Source: an uncultured Geobacter sp. | Lineage (GTDB): Bacteria > Desulfobacterota > Desulfuromonadia > Geobacterales > DSM-12255 | Assembly (NCBI GenBank): GCA_937860145.1 | Contig: CALMBF010000127.1 | Coordinates: 1 to 35,543, forward strand | Direction: 5' to 3' | DNA length: 35,543 nt | Shown: one piece after another, positions 6,818 to 14,884 of the stretch | How the letters are laid out: every line of letters begins with the position of its first letter | Numbering within the stretch: position 1 is the stretch's first letter | Translations under genes and position numbers: made by a program | The notes under the pieces: generated by a model | Seen by the model: the letters and a program-made list of their open reading frames with translations, nothing else | Told to the model about the DNA's origin: nothing | Database searches by the model: none

Positions 6818-8743
6818 ATGAAAACCATACATTGTGCACTCTTGCTACTGGGAATCGGGGCACTCCTTAACGGTTGTGGCGGCGGTGTGTCGGGAAGCTC
6901 GACACAGGTCGGGGGAGTTGCCAAGTCACAGGCCTGTCTTGTGGACGGTTGTCATGCCATTTCCTTTTCGAAAGTAACCGGCAAGAACATCGCGGATGAG
7001 TGGAAGGCTTCAATCCACTACAAGATGAACGCTGCAGGATGTGCCGATTGTCACGATTCCTCCCACAACGGCGGGAACAAGTGCGGCGACTGTCATGGCA
7101 GCAGTGTCCCTTCGGCAAAGAACTCCCCGGAGAGGTGCTCGAAATGCCATGGGCTCGACCATCCGACGGACAGGATGGTTGCCCGTTCTCCCCAGCATTT
7201 CGGTGCCATGTCCTCCCATGCCACCCGTTTCTCGAATCGGGACAGGGCAAGCTACGTCAGCGGTCAGACTGCCGGGAAGTGCCGCTCCTGCCACAACCCC
7301 CACGATCCCTCGTCATCCTTTGATTATGAGCGGGCATGGGCCGAGTCGGGACATGGCGATACCCTTTCCGGTACGAGGACGAGCCGCGACTTCAAGATGT
7401 TCGGTACTGATCGTCCGGCCAATCTTGCCTACACCAACTCCAGTCCACCCACTGCTTCCGGTAATTCCAACATCTACCTGGGGGTGGAATACACTCCCGT
7501 CTGCGTCCGTTGCCATACGACAACAGGGTACGTGAATTTCATCCAGTCTTCCGGTTTCCTTTATGTAAAACCGTTCGGCAATAATCTGGGCGGACCTTAC
7601 GTCGATACGACCAAGGAGGTTACCGACTGCACCGCCTGCCACCTGGACTACAGCTTTGCTCGCCGGACTGTCCCGCCCGTGACCCTCTATTTCAATTTTT
7701 CAGGAGCGACCAGGGCCTTGCCAGGCTTTGACGTTACCCAGTCGGTGAAGTTGATCAATAACCCGGTCACTTTTCCTGACCTTGGTTCATCAAACCGCTG
7801 TATCCCGTGTCATTCTGGCCGGGGAATTGGAGAAAACATTAAACAGTTGGCAGCCAAGGGGCTTGATTTCAGTAATTCAGCCAGCCCCAGCGCCCATGAC
7901 TTTGCCGGTGCCGGGCTGCTGACCGCCAAAATCGGCTATGAATTCCCCGGCCTCGATTATACGACCGGCAAGGGTTCCGTAACCCACCATGAGGACAGTA
8001 GCGGCGGCACCGACCGCGGTCCCTGTATCCGCTGTCACATGGATACGGCGGTTCCCGCCCAGTCCCACCATTTCCTGCCGGTCGAGCATGGTGCGGCTTT
8101 CACCCTCTATACCGCAAACCGTACCTGGTCCCAGGTCTACAGTGTCAGTTCCAGCAGCCCCGCCTCACTGGTCATCGGCGATGTTGTCAGCCGGTCCTGC
8201 GCCAACTACAGCTGCCATGCCGGATCCGGTACCAAGTCCATGACCGCCAGCGACCTGACAGGGTACAAGGAGGGGTACATCTCCGCGCTTACGGCCCTGA
8301 ACAAGTTCCTTCGCCTGGTGCGGAACGTACCGGTCGATCCGACTCAACCGTTCAACGCAACCACCAACAAGGCCCGTTCCACCTCGAAATGGGACTACAT
8401 GGGTCTTGGTACCGGACCGAACACTATGGGTGCTTCGTTTAACAACAGCCTGCTGGCCAACGAGCCGGGGGCGTACACCCACCGTCCCCTCTATGCCAAG
8501 CGTCTGATTTACGATTCCATTGCCTGGCTCATGCAGGCCCAGGGGCAGACCAATGTTGCCGATGCCATCCAGTGGCTGGTTACGACTGATGCCACCACCT
8601 TGGAGACAGTCAACGGAGTGGCCAATACCGCTGTCAAGGCACGCATCCCCCAGCACCAGGCTGACGCGGCCATCAAGTGGCTCTACGGCAAGGACAGGAC
8701 AGCCCTCGTCCTGGCTGACAAAGTGAAACGCCCCGGCGAATAG
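6818..8743 (+). CDS. Multiheme c-type cytochrome lipoprotein (about ten hemes)
   Basis: A 641-residue exported protein with a hydrophobic leader and lipobox-like LLNGC (C20), so probably anchored to the outer membrane. Eight CxxCH heme sites are visible at about C75, C89, C107, C155, C229, C271, C328 and C403. Two CX4CH sites, CLVDGCH (C40) and CANYSCH (C461), also fit covalent heme attachment as in cytochrome c3, giving up to ten hemes. The first five sites are crowded within residues 40-160 and the rest are widely spaced. The C-terminal ~170 residues have no heme site. It resembles Geobacter outer-membrane cytochromes in general plan; I cannot match it to a named Omc protein. It leads a co-directional set with a heme-barrel protein and a monoheme cytochrome, which suggests electron transfer across the outer membrane. 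Confidence 0.9.
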   Translation: MKTIHCALLLLGIGALLNGCGGGVSGSSTQVGGVAKSQACLVDGCHAISFSKVTGKNIADEWKASIHYKMNAAGCADCHDSSHNGGNKCGDCHGSSVPSAKNSPERCSKCHGLDHPTDRMVARSPQHFGAMSSHATRFSNRDRASYVSGQTAGKCRSCHNPHDPSSSFDYERAWAESGHGDTLSGTRTSRDFKMFGTDRPANLAYTNSSPPTASGNSNIYLGVEYTPVCVRCHTTTGYVNFIQSSGFLYVKPFGNNLGGPYVDTTKEVTDCTACHLDYSFARRTVPPVTLYFNFSGATRALPGFDVTQSVKLINNPVTFPDLGSSNRCIPCHSGRGIGENIKQLAAKGLDFSNSASPSAHDFAGAGLLTAKIGYEFPGLDYTTGKGSVTHHEDSSGGTDRGPCIRCHMDTAVPAQSHHFLPVEHGAAFTLYTANRTWSQVYSVSSSSPASLVIGDVVSRSCANYSCHAGSGTKSMTASDLTGYKEGYISALTALNKFLRLVRNVPVDPTQPFNATTNKARSTSKWDYMGLGTGPNTMGASFNNSLLANEPGAYTHRPLYAKRLIYDSIAWLMQAQGQTNVADAIQWLVTTDATTLETVNGVANTAVKARIPQHQADAAIKWLYGKDRTALVLADKVKRPGE

Positions 8744-8793
8744 TACCCTGTTGTGCCATTACCTGCGCAGGTAGAGCATCTGAAGGAGCAGAT

Positions 8794-10164
8794 ATGCAAA
8801 CATACAAGCATTGCCTGATAGTTCTTTGTGTCACCCTTGTCATGGGCTCCTTGACAAAGGCCCATGCCATCCCCGCCTTCAGCCGGGAGCACAACACGGA
8901 GTGCGCCACCTGCCATACCATTTTCCCCGAACTGAATGAGTATGGTGACGTGTTTCTGAAAAACGGCTTCGTCTGGGCCAAGCAAAAAAAGGATGACAAG
9001 GGGGGGAACGGGGGAGCCAAGCCCGAGATAAGGGGAGAGGGTGATCCCGCCCTTCTTGCCAAGCTGAAGGAAAGCTCGGCCCTTCCCAACGGGTCGAAGG
9101 GTGAGATGCCGACCATGGGCGGGGCCACTCCCAAGAGCGAACCGCTCTGGCTGGCCGGGCTCCCCCAGACGGTCCCCCTTTCCCTCTCCGGGACCTTGAA
9201 CGCCTCCTATAACGATGACGCACCCTATGACAAGCTTGACCTCTCGACCCGGGCCCTGTCGCTCCTTTCGGGAGGGGTGATACGGGATAAGCTGGGTTTT
9301 TTCGTTAAATACAACCTGTTCGCCGAAGGGGCTTTCAATCCGGCACTGAGCAATACTCCGATCAACAGCGACTCCCCCTACGCAAAGGATCTGGAGGAGT
9401 TCTACCTTGTATGGCGAAACACGTTCGGTACGCCGGTAAACTTCAAGGTAGGTCGTTTCCGGCCCCAGCTCTCCCTCTGGAAAAAGACCAACAAGACCGG
9501 CATTTCGGATCTGGTTACCACGAGCTATCGTGTCGGTTCTTCAAAATTCACCTCCGACTCCCCCGAGGACGCGATCGAGGCGAATGCCGTGCTTTTCAAC
9601 CGGTTGTATCTCGCTGCCGGGGTAGTGGACCGTAATGGGCAGGATACCAACGAAGGGTACGGTCACATCTCCTTGAAGATCGGCGGCTCCGACTTCCACG
9701 CCCGGGAGCCGGAACTCGATCTGGACAACGAGAGTATTTTTGACTACATGTACCTGGTGGTCGGCGCCTATGGCTATAGTGGCCGCAATTCAGGCGACCT
9801 TGCCTCAAATGAGCGTAATAACTTTTACCGGACAGGGGTCGACCTGGATTTCATGGTCAAGAGCCTCAGGCTGAAGCTTGCCTGGGCGAAGGGGCAGGAC
9901 AAGAATCCCGATTTCGCATCCCATGTCCGGAGGATGACGGATGCCTATGTCGCCGAGGCTGACTACATGCTTACCCCCGATCTGCTTGCGTTGTTCCGCT
10001 ACGAGTACCATGAGTCGGGTGATGGTCCGGTCATCAAGCGATACATCCCGGCTATTTCATATGCGCCTATTCAAAACACCAAGGTTACCTGCGAGTACCA
10101 GCATGTAACGACCGACGGAGCTCACAGTAACCTTGCTTTGCTTGGCATAAGAGTTGCTTTTTAG
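8794..10164 (+). CDS. Outer-membrane beta-barrel-like protein with an N-terminal c-heme motif
   Basis: The 456-residue protein has a signal peptide ending near AHA-IPAF (residue ~25), then FSREHNTECATCHTIFPELN with one CxxCH (C37, C40, H41). From about residue 125 to the end the sequence alternates polar and hydrophobic residues with many aromatic girdle residues (for example FFVKYNLF, NFKVGRFRP, LRLKLAWAKG), and it ends in Phe (RVAF), the usual signal for outer-membrane insertion. A barrel with an attached heme is therefore likely. AAGGAG lies 6 bases before ATG 8794. It sits 50 bases after the ten-heme lipoprotein gene, where a porin partner of a porin-cytochrome conduit would be expected. 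The family is not one I can name; porin function is inference. Confidence 0.82.
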   Translation: MQTYKHCLIVLCVTLVMGSLTKAHAIPAFSREHNTECATCHTIFPELNEYGDVFLKNGFVWAKQKKDDKGGNGGAKPEIRGEGDPALLAKLKESSALPNGSKGEMPTMGGATPKSEPLWLAGLPQTVPLSLSGTLNASYNDDAPYDKLDLSTRALSLLSGGVIRDKLGFFVKYNLFAEGAFNPALSNTPINSDSPYAKDLEEFYLVWRNTFGTPVNFKVGRFRPQLSLWKKTNKTGISDLVTTSYRVGSSKFTSDSPEDAIEANAVLFNRLYLAAGVVDRNGQDTNEGYGHISLKIGGSDFHAREPELDLDNESIFDYMYLVVGAYGYSGRNSGDLASNERNNFYRTGVDLDFMVKSLRLKLAWAKGQDKNPDFASHVRRMTDAYVAEADYMLTPDLLALFRYEYHESGDGPVIKRYIPAISYAPIQNTKVTCEYQHVTTDGAHSNLALLGIRVAF

Positions 10165-10200
10165 ATAGGGAAGCCTATTCACTTTACAAGGGAGATCAAA

Positions 10201-10572
10201 ATGATGAGATTGACAAAGATGATGGTTCTTCTGATCCTGATGGCGTTTGCCGCCACCCCTGCAGTCGCAAAAATCAAGGTGGTGGGTAAGGGTGACAAAA
10301 TGAATTTCGATGCTTCGCAGATCCCCAGTGACTTGAAAGGGGCATACGAAATCATGAAGGTCAAGTGTATCCAGTGCCACACCATGGAAAGGACGGTCAT
10401 TGCCATACAGACCGGCATCGCTCCGGTTACCGGGCAACCGTTCGACAAACAGGCGACCAAGGCCTATGGCATTAAAATGCTCCGTAAGCCCAAGTCCAAC
10501 ATGAGCCGAGACGAAGTCAAGCAGGTGGTCAATCTCATGAATTACCTGATCGACGAATCGGCCAAGCCGTAA
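10201..10572 (+). CDS. Small periplasmic monoheme c-type cytochrome
   Basis: The 123-residue precursor has a signal peptide cut near AVA-KIKV (residue ~23) and one heme site CIQCH (C56, C59, H60). Several Met residues C-terminal to it (KMLRKPKSNMSRDEV) could provide the distal axial ligand. A ~100-residue mature size fits a class I-like soluble cytochrome. The start is ATG 10201, with GGAG at 10191-10194; a second ATG follows directly. It is 36 bases downstream of the heme-barrel gene and closes the cluster before a strong terminator. A shuttle between the inner membrane and the outer-membrane proteins is a reasonable guess. Confidence 0.85.
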   Translation: MMRLTKMMVLLILMAFAATPAVAKIKVVGKGDKMNFDASQIPSDLKGAYEIMKVKCIQCHTMERTVIAIQTGIAPVTGQPFDKQATKAYGIKMLRKPKSNMSRDEVKQVVNLMNYLIDESAKP

Positions 10573-10597
10573 CAGGCTTTAGTGCAGAATAAAAAAA

Positions 10598-10631
10598 GAC
10601 CTCCGGGCACCATGCCCGGAGGTCTTTTTTT
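10598..10631. terminator. Bidirectional intrinsic terminator
   Basis: GACCTCCGGGCA (10598-10609), loop CCA, TGCCCGGAGGTC (10613-10624), then seven T; seven A precede the stem. It ends the cytochrome cluster on the plus strand and the nadB-chorismate mutase set on the minus strand. Confidence 0.94.
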
Positions 10632-10651
10632 GTCGGAGGATGTGGGTGTCC

Positions 10652-10861
10652 TCACTCTTCCTTGGCAATCCTGATGACCTGCAGAACTCCGGGCATCTGT
10701 TCCAGGGTCTGCGTATCCAGTCGTCCGGTTTCGCCGATAACGCCGATAATCGTCCTGTTGGCACCGGTTGACTGGTGTATGTCGAAATCACGGTCGATGA
10801 GGTATTCCTTCACGCTGACCAGTTCTTCTTCCTTCGCGGCTTTCTTCATGATGATAAGCAT
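10652..10861 (-). CDS. Stand-alone DAHP-synthase ferredoxin-like regulatory domain
   Basis: The 69-residue protein (begins MLIIMKKAAKEEELVSVKE, contains GANRTIIGVIGETGRLD, ends GVLQVIRIAKEE) follows closely, from memory, the N-terminal ferredoxin-like domain of Thermotoga-type I-beta DAHP synthase, which binds Tyr/Phe and shuts the catalytic barrel. Here it stops exactly at the domain edge, 20 bases before the terminator, with no catalytic part. It starts 2 bases after the chorismate mutase stop, with AAGGAG 8 bases before the ATG at 10861, so the two are translationally linked. It may act in trans on chorismate mutase or on DAHP synthase, or be a remnant of a fused enzyme. The good ribosome site and intact fold motifs favour a working protein. 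Confidence 0.82.
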   Translation of the reverse strand: MLIIMKKAAKEEELVSVKEYLIDRDFDIHQSTGANRTIIGVIGETGRLDTQTLEQMPGVLQVIRIAKEE

Positions 10862-10863
10862 TG

Positions 10864-11184
10864 CTATGGCTCCTTGACGGCAGGTTCTTCGGGGTGGGTC
10901 ATGATTCTTTCGAGGCGTCTCGATTCGTCGATGACCCGCTCGAAAAGCCTGACAACGGCCCCGTCATCCAGTGGTCCGGTATTGTTGCTCTTCATCCGCT
11001 CGAATATCTTCTTTTCCCGGGAGGGATCATACACGGGGAGCCCCCGGGTTTTCTTTATCTGGCCGATCTGCAGCGCCAGCGTGGCCCGGCGGTTGAATAT
11101 CCTGAGCAGTTCGCTGTCGAGGCTGTCGATCTCCTGTCGGTAGCTGTCGATGGATGCCTGCTGATTAGAACTGTTTTCTGACAT
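10864..11184 (-). CDS. Chorismate mutase (AroQ type)
   Basis: Converts chorismate to prephenate, the branch to Phe and Tyr. The 106 residues have the all-helical AroQ pattern: YRQEIDSLDSELLRIFNRRATLALQIGQIKK (residues ~15-45, with the active-site Arg and Lys), VYDPSREKKIFERM, and a C-terminal helix with VIDESRRLE. There is no dehydratase or ACT domain, so it is a free mutase. The ATG at 11184 is chosen over 11271 because AAAAAGGA precedes it and because the longer form lies inside nadB; it still overlaps the nadB end by 20 bases. It is followed directly by the DAHP-synthase regulatory-domain gene. Confidence 0.9.
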   Translation of the reverse strand: MSENSSNQQASIDSYRQEIDSLDSELLRIFNRRATLALQIGQIKKTRGLPVYDPSREKKIFERMKSNNTGPLDDGAVVRLFERVIDESRRLERIMTHPEEPAVKEP

Positions 11185-12760
11185 AGGTATCCTTTTTCCA
11201 GTGCACGTCGTCACGTTCGGGATAGTCGATGTTGTAGTGGAGTCCGCGTGATTCCTTGCGTTGTTTTGCACAGAGCACGATCAGTTCGGCCACGGTGGCG
11301 ATGTTCCTCAGTTCGATCAGGTCGGACGTGATGTTGAAATCCCAGTAGTAATCCTCGATCTCTTCCTGTATCAGCCTGATTCTCCTCAGGGCGCGTTCCA
11401 GGCGCTTGTTGGAGCGGACGATGCCCACGTAGTTCCACATGAAGCGCCTGATCTCGTCCCAATTCTGGGACACGACGACCATCTCGTCGCTGTTGGTGGC
11501 CGTGCCCGAGTCCCATTCCGGGACGGGAGGAAATTCGAAGTTCCCGTTGGAGAGTTCCCCGATGGCGTGGGTGTAGGCGCGGCCAGCATACACCGCGGCC
11601 TCGAGCAGGGAGTTGCTGGCAAGTCGGTTGGCTCCGTGCAGGCCGGTAAAGGCGACTTCGCCGATGGCATAGAGGTGCCTGATATTGGTTTCGGCGTTGG
11701 CATCGACCGCGACGCCGCCGCAGAGGTAGTGTGCGGCCGGGACGACCGGCAATGGCTCCCGGGTCATGTCCAGCCCGTAGTCGAGACAGGTCTGGTAGAT
11801 GTTGGGGAACCGGGTGCGGACATAGTCGGGGTCCTTGTGGGTGATGTCCAGGTAGGCGCAATCGTCGCCATAGGTCTTCATCTCGTTGTCAATGGCACGG
11901 GCGACAATGTCACGGGGGGCAAGATCCTTGAGATGGTGATACTTCTCCATGAATGCGGTGCCGTCACGCCGTCTCAGGATGGCACCTTCCCCCCTCACGG
12001 CTTCGGAGATGAGGAACGATTTGGCATTGGGGTGGTAGAGCGTGGTGGGGTGGAACTGCATGAACTCCATGTTGGCAATATTGGCCCCCCCCCGATACGC
12101 CATGGCGACACCGTCTCCGGTTGCAACGTCCGGGTTGCAGGTGTAGAGATAGACCTTGCCCGCGCCACCGGTTGCGAGAAGGGTGATCTTGGCGGTGCAG
12201 GTTATGATTTTCTCTGTTTCGATGGAAAGGACGTAGGCGCCGAGGCAGCGGTTCGGGTTGAGTCGTTTGCGGGTAATCTTTGCTTCGGTGATCAGGTCGA
12301 TGGCGATGTGATGCTCGTAGATGGTTATGTTGGGGTGGTTCCTGGCGGCCGTAACAAGGGCGCGTTCGATTTCCCGGCCGGTGACATCATCGGAGTGGAG
12401 GATACGGCGCTGGCTGTGACCACCCTCCCTGGTGAGGTCATAAGCGTCTCCGCTGGTGGTGAATTTGACCCCCCACTCGATGAGACTCTTGATGGTCTGG
12501 GGACCTTCCTCCACGACCATCCGGACGACATCTTCGTGACAGATTCCCGCACCTGCTACCAGGGTATCGTTGACGTGGGCATCGAACGTGTCTTCCTGGG
12601 AAAAGACCGAGGCTATCCCCCCCTGGGCGTAGTTGGTTGCCGATTCGGTTACTTCCCGTTTGGTAATGATAGCGACCGTTCCGTGGTCTGCGGCCTTGAG
12701 GGCGAATGAAAGCCCGGCGATACCACTGCCGAGAATGAGGAAATCACTTGTGATCTGCAT
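11165..12760 (-). CDS. nadB: L-aspartate oxidase
   Basis: FAD enzyme that oxidises L-aspartate to iminoaspartate, the first step of de novo NAD synthesis. The 531 residues show the N-terminal dinucleotide fold LGSGIAGLSFAL (residues 10-21), the ESATNYAQGGIA block (~39-50), TREGGHSQRRILHSDDVTG (active-site region, ~110-128), the LATGGAGKVY turn, HPT near 240, and GANRLASNSLLEA (FAD/substrate closure). AGGAGA precedes ATG 12760. Family members can use fumarate instead of O2 as acceptor, which suits an anaerobe. The nadA and nadC partners are not in the window. The gene heads a minus-strand set with chorismate mutase. Confidence 0.95.
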   Translation of the reverse strand: MQITSDFLILGSGIAGLSFALKAADHGTVAIITKREVTESATNYAQGGIASVFSQEDTFDAHVNDTLVAGAGICHEDVVRMVVEEGPQTIKSLIEWGVKFTTSGDAYDLTREGGHSQRRILHSDDVTGREIERALVTAARNHPNITIYEHHIAIDLITEAKITRKRLNPNRCLGAYVLSIETEKIITCTAKITLLATGGAGKVYLYTCNPDVATGDGVAMAYRGGANIANMEFMQFHPTTLYHPNAKSFLISEAVRGEGAILRRRDGTAFMEKYHHLKDLAPRDIVARAIDNEMKTYGDDCAYLDITHKDPDYVRTRFPNIYQTCLDYGLDMTREPLPVVPAAHYLCGGVAVDANAETNIRHLYAIGEVAFTGLHGANRLASNSLLEAAVYAGRAYTHAIGELSNGNFEFPPVPEWDSGTATNSDEMVVVSQNWDEIRRFMWNYVGIVRSNKRLERALRRIRLIQEEIEDYYWDFNITSDLIELRNIATVAELIVLCAKQRKESRGLHYNIDYPERDDVHWKKDTYVRKQF

Positions 12761-12798
12761 GGCAATTCTCCTGAACGCACCAGAATGTGAGGCAAAAA

Positions 12799-12827
12799 AT
12801 TATTGACCCGGGCCACCCGATTGTCAA
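12799..12827 (-). promoter_or_regulatory. Promoter of nadB
   Basis: On the minus strand TTGACA (12827-12822), 17 bases, AATAAT (12804-12799). Transcription would start near 12792, about 30 bases before the nadB start codon. Confidence 0.55.
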
Positions 12828-12858
12828 GGAGTTTTGCCTCCGTTGCCGCGACACGGTC

Positions 12859-13842
12859 CTAACGGCCGTACAGATCGTGGCTGAAGTGGCATGCCGCCTT
12901 ATGCCCGGGCGTCTTCTCTTCGAGGGGGGGCTCGGTCGTGTGACAGAGCTCTTTGCTGTAGGGACAGCGCGTCCGGAACCTGCAGCCGATCCCCGCCGCC
13001 GGGGCGGCGTTGTCGCTGTCCCGGCGCGTCTGTCTGCTCCCCGTGCGGACCAGGCCGGGGATGGCGGACAGAAGGGCTTCCGTGTATGGATGCCGGCAGT
13101 TGGTGAAAATCTTCTCGCTTTCACTCTCCTCGACGATGTTGCCAAGATACATGATGGCCACCCGGTCGCTCAGGTGTCGTATGACGGCGAGATCGTGGGA
13201 GATGAGCAGATAGGCGAGACCAAGGCTTTTCTGCAACTCAAGGAGGAGATTCATGATCTGCGCCTGGATCGAGATGTCCAGCGCGGAGAGCGGTTCGTCG
13301 GCAATCACTACCTGGGGGCTGACGGCGAGCGCCCTGGCGATACCGATCCGCTGGCGTTGTCCGCCGGAGAACTCGTGGGGGTATCGGTCGTAGAGGTCCG
13401 GGGAGATGCCGACCCTTTCCATCAGGCCGTGTACCGTCTCCCGCGCGTCCTCGCGTGGTACCAGGCGGTGTATCCTGAGCGGTTCGGCGATGATCTCTCC
13501 GACCCTCATGCGCGGATTGAGGGACGAAAACGGATCCTGAAAAATCATCTGCACGCTTTTTCTGAACTCTGTCAGGTCGTCCCCCCGGAGAGCGTCCAGT
13601 TGCTTACCCCGGAAGAGTATCTCCCCCGCAGTCGGAGTGGTAAGCCCCATGACCATGCGGGCAAGAGTCGATTTGCCGCACCCCGATTCGCCTGCCAGCC
13701 CGACGGTCTCACCGGGGGTGATGACAAGGTCGACCCTGTCGACAGCGGTAACCGTCTGCCCCGGAAGAAAGGGAGAGGGTTTGTGGGTGAACTGTTTCCG
13801 CAGGCCGCGGATTTCGATAATGGGCTGGGCGGGTGCGGTCAT
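12859..13842 (-). CDS. Oligopeptide/dipeptide ABC transporter ATPase (OppF/DppF type)
   Basis: Energises peptide (or nickel/oligosaccharide) import at the inner face of the membrane. The 327 residues contain Walker A GESGCGKST (~49-57), the Q-loop QMIFQDPFSSLNPR typical of the Opp/Dpp branch, signature FSGGQRQRIGIARAL, Walker B VVIADEPLSALD and the switch HDLAV. The C-terminal oligo_HPY region has CRFRTRCPYSKELC, a four-Cys motif of this branch that holds an Fe-S cluster in some members. The ATG at 13842 overlaps the stop of the upstream ATPase gene by 4 bases (ATGA), so the two are made together. The substrate cannot be assigned because no permease or binding protein gene is adjacent. Confidence 0.9.
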   Translation of the reverse strand: MTAPAQPIIEIRGLRKQFTHKPSPFLPGQTVTAVDRVDLVITPGETVGLAGESGCGKSTLARMVMGLTTPTAGEILFRGKQLDALRGDDLTEFRKSVQMIFQDPFSSLNPRMRVGEIIAEPLRIHRLVPREDARETVHGLMERVGISPDLYDRYPHEFSGGQRQRIGIARALAVSPQVVIADEPLSALDISIQAQIMNLLLELQKSLGLAYLLISHDLAVIRHLSDRVAIMYLGNIVEESESEKIFTNCRHPYTEALLSAIPGLVRTGSRQTRRDSDNAAPAAGIGCRFRTRCPYSKELCHTTEPPLEEKTPGHKAACHFSHDLYGR

Positions 13843-14840
13843 TGGCGCTTCGTCCTCCAGCACGCCACGTAATGGCCGGGTTCCGCCTCCACAAACTCGG
13901 GGGAGGCAGCAATGCAATCGCTCTCACGGTACGGACAGCGGGCCGAGAACAGGCAGCCGAGCTCCCCGGAGACAGATTCGCCTCCTCCGGCGCTCATGGT
14001 TGGCAGGAGCGAACGGGGCGTGCTGTTTTGAGGCAATGAAGCCAGCAACCCCCTGGTGTAGGGATGGAGAGGCGCTTCCAGAAGTCTGTCGGTCCGGGCA
14101 GATTCAACAGCCCTTCCTCCGTACATGACGACCGTACGGTCTGCTCTTTCCGCCACGATACCCAGATTATGGGTGATGAGGAGGAGGCTCATCTCCAGTT
14201 CAGATTTCAACCGGTCGATGAGTTCGAGGATCTCAGCCTGGATCGTCACATCCAGGGCTGTTGTCGGTTCATCCGCTATGAGCAGCATCGGTCTGCATGC
14301 CAGTGCCATTGCGATCATGACACGCTGCTTCATGCCGCCGGACAACTGATGGGGGTAGGCATGGTACCGATCGTTTGCTAAGGGGATGCCGACCTGGGTG
14401 AGGAGACGCACTGCTTCCTGGGTAGCTGCGGTCTTGGAGATGGTTTTGTGCCGCAGGATCCCCTCGGCTATCTGAAACCCGATCTTGAGCACCGGGTTGA
14501 GGGACGTCATGGGCTCCTGGAAAATCATGGAAACCGCGCCGCCGCGCAGGAGTTGCATCTCCCCTTCGGGCAGAGTGAGGAGGTCTTGGCCGTCGAAGAG
14601 TATCTCTCCCCCCGATATGGCTGCCGGTTTCCGCAGCAGGCGCATGATGGCGAGGGCCGTGGTGCTCTTGCCGCACCCCGATTCGCCGACGAGGGCGACG
14701 GTTTCCCCTGTCCCTATGGAGAATGAGAGGGAGTCGACGGCCTTGAAGGGTCTGTCCGCAGTCCCCGGGTAATGTACGGAAAGGTCTTTGATGTCGAGAA
14801 GTGGTCTGGCGGGTATGCTGGTCGATGCGTGGGGGGTCAT
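13839..14840 (-). CDS. Oligopeptide/dipeptide ABC transporter ATPase (OppD/DppD type)
   Basis: Partner of the OppF-type ATPase that follows, together forming the ATPase pair of a peptide-class importer. The 333 residues have Walker A GESGCGKST (~53-61), Q-loop SMIFQEPMTSLNPV, signature LSGGMKQRVMIAMAL, Walker B LLIADEPTTALD, and the C-terminal CLFSARCPYRESDC oligo_HPY segment. The GGMKQR signature separates D-type from F-type subunits. The start at 14840 lies 44 bases after the HD-GYP stop on the same strand, so read-through from that gene is possible. No permease genes are adjacent in this window. Confidence 0.9.
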   Translation of the reverse strand: MTPHASTSIPARPLLDIKDLSVHYPGTADRPFKAVDSLSFSIGTGETVALVGESGCGKSTTALAIMRLLRKPAAISGGEILFDGQDLLTLPEGEMQLLRGGAVSMIFQEPMTSLNPVLKIGFQIAEGILRHKTISKTAATQEAVRLLTQVGIPLANDRYHAYPHQLSGGMKQRVMIAMALACRPMLLIADEPTTALDVTIQAEILELIDRLKSELEMSLLLITHNLGIVAERADRTVVMYGGRAVESARTDRLLEAPLHPYTRGLLASLPQNSTPRSLLPTMSAGGGESVSGELGCLFSARCPYRESDCIAASPEFVEAEPGHYVACWRTKRQ

Positions 14841-14884
14841 GGAAGGGTTATAACATCAATTTCTGCAACAGGCAATCGGACTGG

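Noticed and set aside
11261-12709. 482-residue reading frame antisense to nadB
   Set aside because: Mirror frame of a well-conserved gene, with no recognisable domain and no ribosome site.
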